Positions 47,440-60,479 of a stretch of DNA of 64,000 nucleotides are shown here, in pieces. Location: the NCBI RefSeq assembly GCF_026914265.1, contig NC_069124.1, positions 6,350,213 to 6,414,212 of the forward strand. The letters are read 5' to 3'. The DNA is from Mya arenaria. Its lineage: Eukaryota > Mollusca > Bivalvia > Myida > Myidae. The notes under the pieces are model-generated. The model did not search any database. It had not been told where the DNA came from and was given only the letters and a program-made list of their open reading frames with translations. How positions within the stretch are numbered: the stretch's first letter is position 1; each line of letters starts with the position of its first letter. The position numbers and the translations under genes are program-made.

Positions 47440-48570
47440 TAATAGTAAACTTAAGGTGATATCTGTTCCAGGAACCAGCGAGTGTATTGTTGTTAGCATA
47501 AGTGTTCTATTGATGTTAAATAGAGGACAAGTGAGCATAAAGTGACGAACAGATTCTACTTCCCCACAGAGACATGCTTGCGGGGGAACGATGTTCTTGT
47601 GAAATAGATCGTGATTTAATGAGCTGCAGCCAAGTCTTAACCTTGTATGAAGAATCTGTAGATGTCTAGGGCCAGTATTAAAATAGATCGGCAGTTAAGG
47701 AGTATTGCAAAGTGATCTTTTAAATTGTTATACCGAATCGGCAGATTGTCTTGTAGGGGCAAGTGAGTTCCATGCCCGGATGGAGGAAGGAATAAGAGAA
47801 TTGTAATACAACGACGTTTTACAATGTATAAGTGGTGTATCTGTGGAGTTTCTTAGGTTGTATCTAGCATCTTGTGGACGGACAGGAATCAGAGTTTGGA
47901 GGTATGGCGGACTTATATTGGTTTTTACTTTAAACATAAAAATAAGCTTGTAGTTTGATCTTCTTTCGGAGAGGGACTGCCAATTAAGGTCACTATAAAG
48001 TTTTTCTATTGAGACTAATTTCATTGCACCGGTGACGATTCTTGCTGCTTCGTGTTGTATTTTGTCTAAATCCTGTTTTTCGATTGCAGTGCAGTTGTCA
48101 AATATGATATCGCCATATTCAAGTAGTGGTCGGATAAATGTCAAATACATTATTTCTAGAGTTCTACGATCAAGCGTATACTTAAGAGAGCGTAAAATGT
48201 TTATTCGCACCCATGCTTTCTCTTTGATGTAGTCAATATGGGATGACCAAGAACCGTCGCTTGATACAACCATACCCAGATGTTTTTGTGATGTATTTTC
48301 AGTAATATTATGATTAAGCATAGTCAAAGGAAGATGTATAGGTCGACGGGTTTTCCTCGAAACGGTCATAGAATTTTGTCTTTTGTGGATTAAATGAGAC
48401 TAACCAGGTATTCGCCCATTTACTTATTTTTCGGAGGTCAGAATTAAGAACAGAAGCAGCATCATTAGGAATATCAACAACCATGGATAGACTGGTGTCG
48501 TCAGCGAAAAGACTAATTGACGCATCTATATCGCGAACTATGTCGTTAAGAGCAGTGGTTAAAAAAACCT
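47440..48570 (-). pseudogene. LINE reverse transcriptase fragment, minus strand (Jockey/CR1-like)
   Basis: Read on the minus strand: SISLFADDTSLSMVV (motif C FADD), WLVSFNPQKTK, a one-base frameshift near 48370, then the open frame 48369-47728 with HLGMVVSSDGSWSSHIDYIK, LRSLKYTLDRRTLEIMYLTF, IRPLLEYGDIIFDNC, IQHEAARIVTGAM. After a break the tail CLCGEVESVRHFMLTCPLF is legible near 47540, the usual C-terminal Cys/His block. Both ends are truncated. It is related to the fragment at 25950-26830. Confidence 0.75.
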
Positions 48571-49090
48571 ATGTATCAAATCTTCTCCATATATATATTT
48601 GAAAACAACCGTCCTTTTAAGTGTTTATAAATGTTTATATAAAGCAAACGCGTTTCTGGAACGTGCGCAGTATAAGTCATTTTGAATTTCTCTCTTAACT
48701 TCCCCGAGGCCCCGACACAGGTGAATCCAGTTAATATAAACCGGGATCGATATCAGTCACCGACACCGAGGTCCTAGTTGTGGCTGTCCCGGCTCAAATC
48801 ACCTTATTGGTCCCAAACCGGGATCGACTGTGATGACCTTGACATATATCATCCTTTTGAACCAAAACCGGGATTGATATGCATAGTTACAATCACCGAC
48901 TGTAGTGATCCCAATATATATAACTTTATTGATCAGTTAAAGTTTAAACCTATTTATTTAACAACGATTATGAAACAAGTTATGACAAGCGTATACTTAT
49001 CACTCTAGAATGCCCGATGTAAGTATCCCAGAATATATCACCTTATTGATCACTACCCTGGATCGGTATTAATAGTCTCCGACACGGGTG
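48571..49090. other. Spacer with short repeated motifs, no gene
   Basis: Degenerate repeats of aaccgggatcgata / tcaccttattgatc appear from 48740 to 49080 and again at 49355-49480, suggesting a decayed tandem repeat of about 100 bp (caccga(c)accgaggtccc..., atatatcaccttattgatca). No coding potential. Confidence 0.5.
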
Positions 49091-49097
49091 TCCCGGG

Positions 49098-49350
49098 TAC
49101 GGTGGTGGTGGTTGTGTTGGTGGTGGTTGTTTTGGTGGTGGTGGTGGTGGTTGTGGTGGTGGTATTGGTGGTGATGGTTGTGGTTGTGGTTGTGGTGGTG
49201 GTTGTGGTTTTGTTGATGGTGGTGGTGTTGGTGGCAGTAATGGCGGCGGCGGTAGCGGTGGTGATGGTGGTGGAAGTGGTAGCAGTAGTAGTAGCAGTAA
49301 CAGTAGTAGCACTACTACTACTACTACTACTACTAGTAGTAGTAGTAGAC
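49098..49350. repeat. GGT/GTT then AGT trinucleotide microsatellite
   Basis: A run of ggtggtggttgt triplets grading into agtagtagcag and actactact. It gives artefact poly-Val (+) and poly-Leu/Pro (-) frames. A related agtggtagt run lies at 50540-50655. Confidence 0.95.
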
Positions 49351-49359
49351 GCCAGATCA

Positions 49360-50213
49360 TCAATATCACCTTATTGATCACGACTCAGGATCGATATAAA
49401 TAATCATCAATACCGATGTCCCTGTTGTGCTGACCTCACTAGATACCAATATCACCAAAATGATCCCGAGACATATTAACCTGCTTTATAGACAATGAAT
49501 TTCAGCTACTTCCTCTTAAGCTTTACTTTAACTTCTATTTCCTAATCAAGGTTTATTTTCCAACAATAATACTAGAATTACTTATTAAGAGATATATATA
49601 ATATACAGATATAAGTGATTTGATTAAAAAAGTTTATTGCATAACATAGGGTTAACCTTTATAACCAAGTTAAACTTCATTACCAATACGAGATATTTTG
49701 TAAGGCGATTATAAATTAATTGCTAGATTTTTACCCCACTCCTCTTTTTTCCAAACGCCCCTAAAATTTTACGGGCTCAAATGAAAATGCTTAACTAGGG
49801 TCTGTATTTGCTTATCGGTCAGGTACTGTCCGGGAACGGCGTTTATTCATAAACGGTGCCGATGTATAACATATTCACATGTCAAAAGGAGTATAGTTAC
49901 TAGTATCGTGTGTTCGTCTATATTAAAACACGTGTATATACTCCCTTATGTAATAAGAAAGAGCATGAACACAAATTCAATGGTGAAATCGTTACTAAGA
50001 GAAATAAAAAAAGTCAACCTCCGCCACCATTTAAGAATGAATGGATGAAACTCTAACAATTCATTTATATTGGCCTCAAGTAAAGTCAGGTGAACGACGA
50101 TTTAATAGGTAGCTAACTTTATCGTTATCTTTGCCATATTAACTGCCTTCTTGCGAGAGAAAAAAACGAATGGAATGGTTACTGATATAGACATGTGTTA
50201 AACAAAATAAAAT
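49360..50213. other. Upstream region of MIEAP copy C
   Basis: No ORF. It would contain the promoter and 5' UTR of the gene starting at 50214; no TATA box or other element can be fixed with confidence. Confidence 0.35.
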
Positions 50214-53200
50214 ATGTCTTTCTCATCTAAAAAACGAAGAAAAGCTAAGAAAAATCCGGTTGAAGAAGAAAGTGGATTTGGGTGAGTATTTCCTAATCGA
50301 TAGTTTTTTATATAGTAATTACCATGTACATATAATGTATTTTTTACAGATCCTGGTCGATGCAGCTGCCAAATATATGTGATATAAGGTGTATGATAAT
50401 CAAATTAGATTAGAAGAAGAGGTAATTGTAAAGATTTGTAAGTTTTTAATATGTTTGAAATCGAAAGTAGAAGACCAGGAACTAAAATAAACCGACAAGG
50501 AAGTAATAAAGTAAAATGATTTGGTCCGCACTTGTCTGGTGGTGAAAGTAGTGGTAGCTTTAGTAGTGGTAGTAGTTGTAGTGGTAGTTATAGTAGTGGT
50601 AGTGGTAGAGGTTGAAGCAGTCGCAGTAACAAAAGCAGTAGCACCAACAGCAGAATCATCATAACTTCAAACTCAAAATAACCATAATTTCCCAAAGGTA
50701 AATAGAACATTCTTTTCGTAGCGTCTGAAAAGTCAACGTAAACGTACTAGTAGTACTAGTATTACTTTTTTGCGTCGCTGGCGTCGGCATCGGTATTTGT
50801 TTATTACCCAATTATTATGAAACTTGATGACGGTGACGGTGTTTGGCGTCATGATTTCTCTCTTGATTTCGATTGTGATTATAAATAAGCCTTATCTTGT
50901 GCAGATAAAAGCCCAAGACTTAGTAAAATTAACGTAGCTTTATTTGTACAGAGAAGTACTAGAGAGTGCAAATATTTCAAAATCTTCTTGAAACTTGGTG
51001 AAGATGTTTTTGGGCCTCCGAACTCAGTTCGATTGTCAAATGATTTGAAACACCAGAGTTATGCCTCTTTGATGTGAAAAATAGTAGGTTTATTGCTAGT
51101 GCTTACGATTTACAGTCTTTGTGTTCACAATTTCCAGGTCATGCTCGATTGGCAAATGCAATCCCTCTGTAATACCAGAGTTATGCCCCTAAATTCGATA
51201 TTTTATATAAGAATTTGTATACTATTCCGTTTAACAAATGATGGCGCTCAGGCGAAACATCCAGTTCCGCTGAATGCTTGATCATACGAACTATTTATGC
51301 ATTACATATATACATTATATTCAAAATAATGGATTATGTTTGTTGATCCACAGTCAGCATGTCCGTTTTGACACATCAAATGCCAAATTGTTGGGGAAGC
51401 GATTGCAATGTTCCATAAGTGAGCTCCATACATGCCACGAAAAGATTGAGAAAAAGGAAGCGAAATTGAGAAACGATAGCCACTACAGAAGCAAAACGCT
51501 TCCCGAATTACGAGTAAAGCGTGGAGGGTTAATTAAAGATATACCGAAAACACATGAAGAACTTGGGGTGAATTTATTTTACATGCGTTCTGAAACAGTA
51601 GTAACTTACTTTTAATGCTTTTCGGTGGTTTGAATGCTACACTTTAAGGATTTATTACTTATAAGTTATAAGCCTATTTCATAAAACTGATTTTTGTTTC
51701 TTAAAAATAACTTAATTAAATGACTAATACTAGAAAATGTTGAAACTATCATACTTCTATGAGCAGTACTAATCAATTGCCGTGCACGTGTTTTTGCTAT
51801 TCTTATAGTTACCAGAGAAGTCGCATGGCTTCATTATGGTTTTCTTTACGTTTCAGAACATTTTAAAATGTGTACCAGATGAATTACAGACAGAACCTAA
51901 ACAGAGGTATTTAAGCATTAAAACAGTTGTTAAAATTGATACTATATGTATTTTAATTCAGAACTTCTTTGTTTAACAGTATGGTGATCTAAATTAATTA
52001 AATGTTCTCCCCTATTATATTCTAGCAAGTACGTATCTAGATTTTGTTCTCGAATTTTCTATCTATTCCTCTTATAGAAATTTAGAATGAACAATATATT
52101 TACAGAATTTGAGCGAAAGTGCTTGGCGACTGTAGTGTTTTTAACAGTTTTTTGGTATATATACGGGCAAACTTCTGGAAGTTTTGGTCTACACGAGCTA
52201 TTACATTTCTAAAATCTTGGATTAAAAACATAATTCTGTGATGATTTCATTTCAACCTTTTGAGATAATAATTATTAAAGAGTTGTTGGATTGAATTAGT
52301 GCTTATTCTGTCAGTTCAATAGTTCATGATTAAGCTAAGCTCACTATTTTGTTTTTGTAAGATATGTGTAAAAATGCATTCTTAAGAGCCTTTTAAATAA
52401 AAAAAAGAAAATGGTCTTCATGCTTATCACGACAAACTTATTTGTATACAGTAAAATCAAGATTAAGAAAAAGAAAATTGTCTTAATGAAAAAGCTACTT
52501 CAGCTTGTTAGACTTCCGGATTATAGAGAAAATGAAGCCAATGGATGATTTATTGAACTATTGAACATTAATATTTATTCCAAGTATTTAATTACTCATT
52601 TGAAATCATGTTTGTTGTTGGTTTCCCTGTTTGTTGGTCGTAAAAGTGCGCATGATTAATACTTTAAGACTTATTGTGTGAATCATACCTTAACTCGGAG
52701 ATACGTTTCTTCTTATTAAGCCCATTCATTTGTGTAGATTGTGTATTTTCATGATGTTCCCTTTCAAGTCAGATACTTGCTCTATATTTCATTTCGTCTC
52801 GAAAACACGAAATAATATTTATTTTACAGTGTTGCAAGATATCAACTAAAATCTAAGAATTCGATATGATTCCAAATTGTTAGGCATTTAACCAAACCGC
52901 TGTTATAGTCCGTGTGTGAGATGTAACATACTACCCTTAAATTGTGTTTATAGTTCGGGATTATGCTTGTAATCACTTCTACCTCAAGCAGTACATGTTC
53001 ATTTTTTAGGAATTTCGCCTCCTTAGGCCATGCGACAAATAGGACAAAACAAAGGACTCATTTAACAGACTTAACTCGTGAACATGGACACGATACTTCT
53101 GACATGCTCTCTTGCACAGATTGTTGGCGTAAGGATCAGCAAATAATCCACTTACAAGACCAGTTGCAAAGGTATGTTGGCTTAATTTAAAGTATCAAAA

Positions 53201-56200
53201 CATCTTAGATACATTTCAAATCAAAATGTGTCAAAAAATATATATATAAAAAAACTTTATTTATTGAGCATATTACTGTGTCTAAAATAACGATACTTTT
53301 AGGCATGAAAGAAATGAGAACAGAAGAAAATGTCCCCAGTGTGACATCAAAGAAGCCGAAGTCTCCAGTTTACAAGACCAGTAAGATTTAAATTTTAGCA
53401 CTGAAAAATCCAATCATTTGTCATTTTCTTGTCTATCATACATCAGCGATAGCTGCAAAATTAAGTTATAGTCTTTAAAATAATAAAAGTCGTGCACCAA
53501 GCGCTTACCTAGTGCCTACTGCATTAAGGCGCGCATTGTCGGTACATACCGATACTTGATAACGTTTCTGATTTCAGAGAAAAATACTTGCAAAGGCAGA
53601 TCGACGATATGAAGGAGAAGGCTAATGCACGGTACTGTGCAGTTGTATTAGCTGCTCTATGATAACACTCTACACGTTCATTGGTTCAAAAGAAGGCATA
53701 TCCATACCGATATTCTTAAGTATCGTGTAATGTTTGATTGAAATAAAGCCACATTAGAAGGATGTTACATTTGATTGCCCCTGTTATAATTAATTTTAAA
53801 TCATTCGAGAATTATTCTAGTTAACGGGATACTTCGTTTGTTTTACATGTTTTCATATATGTTCCAGTATAAAACAATTGGAAGACCAGATAAGGGCCAC
53901 GTCGAGCCAGATAGACGGTTTACAGCAAAGCTTTCAGAAGGAAAGACGGGAAAAGGAGGATGCGCTGACACGGTTAGAAAAAAAACAATGCATTCAAATA
54001 TGCACCTTTTCCCGGGATTTACATCGGAATGATGCAATTCAAAGACAAACTACATGACCGAAAAGTCGAATCAAAACTTTATTTAAAATATATCAATTGT
54101 GGTATACTCGTAAGTTATACGGATTGAAATGACCACTATGTTATACTAATACTTCTTTCTCTTACAGCTTAAGTTCGCTAGCTTCAAGCAAGTTACGGGA
54201 CAATAACCCGAATATTACGGACTTGAGTGACCAAAACCGGCCAACCAAGATCGCGGAGAAAATGTCCGAACTCTATGATAACGAATGGACAGAAGCCTTT
54301 GACAGTCTCGAGCAGTCAATGGACGAAACAGATATAATCAAATCGCTTTTTGGCGTTTTGAAGGTAATCAATATTATATGCAAAACTACAGAAACAAATG
54401 TAGTAGTCGAACGTTTAAACATAAACCGGGTTCAATGGCACAGGGTCAACGCCAATAACATAGACAGAAAAACAAACATTTACAAACCAGAAAGACGGAA
54501 CAACGACACAAAATACCACAAAAAACACACTCCAAATTTAATATATAAGCAAGGGATGTTGCTGCAATTAACATACTAATACATAATTATGTTACATTGT
54601 CTTTTATGCATTGGTAATTTGTTACAAAGTTATTTCAATTGTATGCATGCATGCTTATAAAATACGTATTCTTTTAGTCATATGGAGAAGATCTTAGTCA
54701 TACTTGCCATTAAAAAGGCTTAATGGCTGACGCTCATTTCACTTAACATTGTGGGTTCTTTTTTCAGGAAGTTTTTAAAACCTGCAAAACATTAGCGTGG
54801 AATGACTTTTTTAAGAAAATACAGGCTGATATGTATCCCCACATAAAGGTTTATCTTTTTTGTTTATTTTATTTGTAATGGCTATAGTACAATAATCATG
54901 TTGATGTACTTTAAAATACCTATTTAAGTTGGTTTTAGGAACGTTTACGCTGTGCTTCTATTTAACTGTTTGTATCTCCGTCGGAATGAAATTACCAAAA
55001 CATCGAAAATAAACACATAATACCATGCAACTATTAAAACGCTAATTTTATTCAGAAGGAACATCGAGACCCTTTGTCTGATGTCTTCAAACAGCAAGTA
55101 AAGGAGTATAGGAAACTGCGAGCACCAGGAATGACGAAGCATCTTGTAGAGGTAACATACTTGTATGAGTGATTAATTGTAAAGTTTGTTTTTCAGTAGT
55201 TTTGAATAAATCGTGGTGGGTAAGTTGTAATCTATGTAGAGTTTTACCAACTTTTGTGGCTGCAAGTGTGTACACTTTAAAATGTTGCTAATACCATGCA
55301 CCAATCTCTGTGTATAACATAAACGCGTGACAATGATGCTTCCTATATGAATTTTTTTTCAGAACATCTGGCTGACTCACTCGTACACAGATGTAAAGAC
55401 ATTTAATATGGTTTAATCATTTGTAGGTAGTCTTTAACAGAATTCCACAAAACACGCTTCCAAAAAAGTCAAGAGAAATAATGGCATATTTCGAGAAGTG
55501 TTTAGAAGTCAGCTGGTTGGCAGCAGTACAGGACCCGCCCTTGGCTCTTAACTTCAATCCGGGTGAAAAGTTTGATACAGCCCTGTTCAAAGACTATACC
55601 AAGAGAGGACCATATGTGGAGTTCCTGGTACTTTATATTTGTTAAATATTGCGTATGATAATTCGTGAAAAGCATTTGTTAGGAAAATAAATTGTCTGAA
55701 ATCAGTCGGTATTTCAAGCTAAAGTATCGTATTTTTTAATCAGTCATGCATTATGACATATGGTGGGAAAACAGGTCAATATTTACTCAGTCCGTTTGAA
55801 TTTAGAATTAACGTCATTTGACGCAACCACTTGATAAAACTTGTCTGTTATATACAACTTAATGATCAAGAAAATATGTTTCATAAACATCCGGCATTTA
55901 TAAACGGAGATGCAATACTCATTCATTGGGTATGAAAAGGAAATCGGACCCATTATCTCCGTATTCAAATGAAGAAATAATTTACCAAATTGAACATATG
56001 CAACAGTTGTATCAATCATTTCAGGTGTGGCCGGCGCTTCATCTTCATGAAGCTGGGCCCTTATTGACAAAAGGAGTAGCACAAGGCTGCCAACACAATC
56101 CATATGATCGTAGAAGAGTTATTCCATCTGATCAGTCGTTCACGCCTCAAAACAAACAACCACGGTTTAATGAAGAAATCAGAGATGCCGATCGACAAAT

Positions 56201-56363
56201 TTATTCTCAGCCTGTGTCATCAACGAAACAAAACCCAAACCATTCTGCTACTTTCTACCAGGGAACGACACGGTCGGGTGACAGGTATAATACTGGAGAA
56301 CATCATAAAACAATGCAACCGGGTAGACTTGGACATCAAGGTTATAGAGACACTCAAATCTAA
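50214..56363 (+). CDS. SPATA18-like: Mitochondria-eating protein (MIEAP/SPATA18) family gene, copy C, complete
   Basis: Twelve coding exons: 50214-50281, 51354-51567, 51857-51906, 53010-53171, 53303-53380, 53578-53631, 53868-53972, 54168-54363, 54768-54848, 55056-55151, 55427-55627, 56025-56363. All borders are AG/GT, phases agree, and the total of 1644 nt gives 547 residues, near the 538 of human SPATA18. The N-terminus is basic (MSFSSKKRRKAKKN). A long charged, coiled-coil-like middle has two cysteine pairs (CTDC, CPQC). The C-terminal half carries ELYDNEWTEAFDSL, KEYRKLRAPGMTKH, CLEVSWLAAVQDPPLALNF, GEKFDTALFKDY and VWPALHLHEAGPLLTKGVAQ. The spacing C...W...PPL...G..F...Y...VWPAL...KG.A agrees with the SPATA18 C-terminal domain. 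In vertebrates the protein controls mitochondrial quality; this role in the source organism is inference. Confidence 0.88.
50540..50655. repeat. AGTGGT-type microsatellite in intron 1 of copy C
   Basis: Imperfect triplets (ggtagtggtagtagttgtag) over about 115 bp, intronic and non-coding. Confidence 0.85.
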
Positions 56364-56373
56364 ACGAACGATG

Positions 56374-56416
56374 CACACACACACACGCACGCACGCACAC
56401 ACGCACGCACACACAA
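56374..56416. repeat. CA/CG dinucleotide microsatellite in the 3' UTR of copy C
   Basis: Run of acacacacacgcacgcacgc just after the TAA. The corresponding position in copy B (about 20420) has only a few cacaaac units, so the expansion is specific to copy C. Confidence 0.9.
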
Positions 56417-57100
56417 ACGCCGACGACTTCAATGACATCAATAAAATTACAATTGACTTTTTTCTCCAAAAAACAAACGAGTATACAATTGGATGTTGTC
56501 AATCAGAGGAAAATACGATTGGCAAGTTCCATTAGACACTGTAAATATATTTTGTGACCAAAGGAGCCCTTAAACATGTTTAACCATTATAAATATATAA
56601 CAGCAGATTGCTTGTTAAACAGTGTGTAACGTATATGTATTATATTCTCATTGATGTTATTACTGTACACATAGCATTCAGTATTCATGTTGTTTCTTCA
56701 TGCCTTCAATTATAACATGTAGATTAGGCCCTAGACTTAATATTTAATGTTTGACTACATGGGTTCTTCCATGGTATTATTCATATGAATTGTATAATTT
56801 CAGCTGCATTTATATACTATGGCTAGCTCATTTGAATATTACCTTAATCAGCAGCATTCATTGGCTTTCCCGGTTTGCTAATGGTGCGACTCTGCCATCT
56901 GGGGGATTATGACTGAAAATAGTGCACATGGAGCTTTTTATGTAGTCTTTTAGCCTGCTTTTGTATTCAGCTTGTAAATAACTGTGGCGATGCATTCATG
57001 ATGTTTTCGATTGAAACAGCACCAGACAAAAACACTCATCCTCAGTTATTTATGAATTTCCATTTGCATGTTTATATATCAACAGAAAGTAGCTTTATTT
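56417..57100. other. 3' flank of copy C, homologous to the flank of copy B
   Basis: Non-coding and parallel to 20450-21115 (shared blocks include tttgtgaccaaa, aaacatgtttaaccattata, tatggctagc / ctggctagca, cttaatcagcagcat). Confidence 0.75.
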
Positions 57101-57104
57101 ATGT

Positions 57105-58255
57105 TTAATTATCCTCCGCCGAATCGAAGGTTCCGGGAGGGGGATATTGTTTTGGCGTTGTCCGTCCGTCCGTCATTCCGTCCGTCCGTCCGTCCGGAAC
57201 CATATCTTAGTAGGCATTGATCAGAAATGATCAAACTTGGTCAGAATGTCCCCCTTAATAAAATCTCGACCACTTGTAAAGTGGGTTACATGGGGTCAAA
57301 ACTAGGTCACTATGTCAAATCTTAGAAAAAATCTTTGGAACAAACTAGAGGCATTATACATGGTCAAATATTCATGAAACTTATTCAAAATGTTTTCCTT
57401 GATGAACTCTTGGACGTATATAAAACTGGGTCACGTATGATCGAAAATTAGGTCACTAGGTCAAATCTTAGAAAAATCTTGTCAGGAACCATATCATGGT
57501 AATGATTGGTTAGATTATGTTTAAACTTGGTCAGGATGTACCCCTTGATGAAATATGGACCGCTTGTAAAAGTGGGTCACATGGGTCAAAAACTAGGTCA
57601 AATCCTTGAAACAAACTAGAGGCATAATACATGGTCAAATATTCATGAAACTTAATAAAGATGTTTACCTTGATGAAGTCTTGGACATATGAAAAACTGG
57701 GTCACATATGGTCGAAAATTAGGTCACTATGTCAAATCTTAGAAAAATCTTGTCAGGAACCATATCATGGTAATGATTGGTCAGATTATGTTTAAACTTG
57801 GTCAAGACGTACCCCTTGATAAAATATGGACCGCTTGTAAAAGTGAGTGCTATGGGGTCAAACACTTGGTCACTAGCTCAACTCTTAGAAATATCTTTGG
57901 AATACATTAGGGGCATTATGTATGGTCTAGTATTCATGAAACGTCATCAGAATGATTTCCTTGATGAACTCTTTGAAATGTTTAAAACTGGATCATATGT
58001 GATAAATAAATTAGGTCAGTAGGTCAAATATTGTCCGAAACCATTTTATGGTAGTGATTGGTCGGATTATGTTCATACATGTATGACTGAGCACATGATA
58101 ATAATTCTAAACAAACTCAAACTTATACCCAACGTTCATAACGGTACATTTCTCTGCAGCCAAATTACATGTTAATATAGGAATATTCCAGCTACTTTTC
58201 ATTTCCAATCCATAGACTTTGCCTAATCAGGCGGGGGATATCAATTCAACGAATT
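57105..58255. mobile_element. Tandem-repeat element inserted in the 3' flank of copy C
   Basis: Starts cctccgccgaatcgaagg and gggagggggatattgttttg, then (gtcc)n, then about three degenerate units of roughly 300 bp (aaccatatcatggtaatgat, tggtcaaatattcatgaaac, accgcttgtaaaagtgg, aggtcaaatcttag). It ends near aggcgggggatatcaattc. Alignment with the flank of copy B resumes just after, near 58270, so this block is an insertion. No transposase is present, so the class is unknown. Confidence 0.65.
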
Positions 58256-58400
58256 TGCTTGTTTACATTATATTGTCCATATGTAGTTCACCTTGAACAT
58301 AGAGGAAATAAAGTTGTTTTCATGAAAAAAGTTGTTGATTTCACTTTAACTCAATTGATCCAGACACCAATTCAACCAATATTGGACAAACCAATCGTCG
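58256..58400. other. Resumed homology to the copy B 3' flank
   Basis: The blocks gaggaaataaagttgttttc, agttgttgatttcactttaa, gatccagacaccaattcaac correspond to 21160-21245. It is non-coding. Confidence 0.75.
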
Positions 58401-58975
58401 AATCAGTGTTTAATGTGTTGAAATTTGATCAGTTATGAAGCCATCTTTAACGGTTAAAACTTCTTTAAGTAGAAGAAAACACACAGGTGTCCCATGGAAG
58501 AACGAAGACTTACTTGCTAGCTTACTTACTAGCTTCTTCACCTAGAACCTCGAGCCCGAACCTATTACTCTCTAGCTTCTGAGAAAATATACATATATTA
58601 TAAAGTTAGATGTTAAAGAAAGTAACCACTACTTAGTAGGGCAATACCTTCGAATTTACAGGATTAGTAGACAGTAGATGATTTTCAAAATTTTGTGGTG
58701 GTGGTGTGAAGGATTTAGACAGATTTAGACTGGTCGAGACTGCAGGAAATATGCTTTGCCGTTTTTACCGTATAATATCAGACAAGTGAGGTCCGGACTG
58801 CAATTGTAGCGTCTTACCAGAAGACAACAGATAGATGCTCTAAATATGATTTTTTTGCTATCCTGGTAAATTTTAAATTGCTAAATAGGAAACTCTAGTA
58901 AATGACGCCAGATGCCTTCTTAACAATTTTCGTTTTTATTGATTCAACAAGTGAAAACAGGACGCGGACGCCAAC
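58401..58975. other. Spacer, no gene
   Basis: No recognisable feature beyond ttacttgctagcttacttac, a short direct repeat near 58510. Confidence 0.4.
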
Positions 58976-59680
58976 AAAGGACAATAACTCTAAAAAGGGC
59001 AAATACTGTTATTGTGCACTGCACTTGCCCTCCATGAGATCTATCTACATATGAAGTTTCAAGTTGATAACTCTTATATTCTACAAGATTTGCCCCGGAC
59101 AAAAATTTAAGCATGAAAATTAACTAAGGGAAATCACTCTGAAAAAATGGAAGCAAGAATAACAGTTCTTGTGCTCTGCACTTGCCCTCAATGAGATCTA
59201 TCTACCTATTAAGTTTCAGGTTGATACCTCTTATAATTTACGATATATGCCCCTGACAAAAAAATTAAGCTTGAACATTTACAAAGGGCAATGACTCTAA
59301 ACATATAGATGCAAGAGTTACGGTTCTTGTGCACTGCACTTGCCCTCCTTACGATCTATCTACGTATAAAGTTTCAAGTCGATAACTCTGATTTTCTTCA
59401 AGATATGCCCCGGACAAAACTTTAAGCATGAAACTTAACAAATGGCAATTACTCCGAAAATATGGAAGCAAGAGTAACAGTCCTTGAGCTCTGAACTTAC
59501 CCTCAATGAGATCTATCTACATATGACATTTCAAGTTGATACCACTAACAGTTTAAGAGATATGCCCCGGACAAGCAAAAACGGGACGCGACCGCCCCCA
59601 CCGCCAACACCGCCGCCACAGCCGCCGCCGAAAAAAGTAACCCCTATATGCCGCCTTTTCAGGCGACACAAAAAATGAGT
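58976..59680. repeat. Tandem repeat, unit about 155 bp, four copies, with GC-rich end
   Basis: Units start near 58978, 59126, 59284 and 59443, with ggcaatgactctaaa, gcaagagttacggttcttgt, gcactgcacttgccctc, gatctatctacatat, aagtttcaagttgataac, gatatgccccggacaaa. The array is bordered by gacgcggacgccaac on the left and gggacgcgaccgcccccacc then a short hairpin (cgccttttcaggcg) on the right. The pattern resembles widespread bivalve repeats. A proline-rich 64-codon frame at its end is an artefact. Confidence 0.85.
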
Positions 59681-59825
59681 AAATAAATCGTTTTTCTCTC
59701 AAAAGCTTTGGAGTTTATTTGCTTTAAAGGGCATTATAATATCACTGCCTTAGCTTCGTCTGTTAGGCACTTAACGACGTTTAATTTTTTTTGGTTAGGA
59801 TAATCAATACTGTAGTTACTAGCCT

Positions 59826-60075
59826 GGCCCCAATTTCTCGAAACTTCTTAAGTTTCACAGGCTTAAGTTGCTTATTTCAATTAGACAAAATACATGATAG
59901 TGATTTTTTACATATGAACAATTGTTTATTGTGATAATCGTAATGATAATTCTTATCTTAAGTATTAAAACAATTAAAAAAGTATATAAAACGCAAAATA
60001 TTGAAAGACAAAAATAGTGGGTTTAAAGCTTAATCCAGTTATAAGAGACTTAAGAAGTTTCGAGAAATTGGGGCC
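59826..60075. mobile_element. 250-bp MITE
   Basis: Terminal inverted repeats ggccccaatttctcgaaact and the complement aagtttcgagaaattggggcc at 60055-60075, extending to cttaag on both sides. The interior is AT-rich and non-coding. Confidence 0.85.
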
Positions 60076-60479
60076 TGATGTTAACATTTACAGATTGGCA
60101 TTATATTCAGTTATGATGGACTCGTAATATCAGAATGAACACATGGATCGACAGAACCCATCCTAGACCTTTTCTATGTTTGGGAATAAAAAAACTGGCC
60201 GGATCGGACCACTTCCGGACCAACGGAAATCTCCGTTATGGATAGTTTGTGTACGTTTCTCTCTATGGTTTCTTTTAGTAAGTATATTGTCCACAGGGTG
60301 TCTTTCCAAACATTAACAAGAGTTATATGTATATGAAATTGTCGCTGCTTTAAGTGTTTTGCAATGGGTTTTTTTCTTAATATTATTTTCTGACGAGAAT
60401 GATTCAGTAAGATTTGTATCCCTATCTTCAAATTTATTTTCGAGTCCCTCACATTATGTTCTTCTTTAACTTACTTTTC

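Noticed and set aside
49043-49381. Poly-Leu/Pro and poly-Val ORFs
   Set aside because: Created by a GGT microsatellite.
56104-56535. 143-codon ORF overlapping the last exon of MIEAP copy C
   Set aside because: A frame shadow of the last exon that runs into the CA microsatellite; the shared MIEAP frame is the one conserved between copies B and C.
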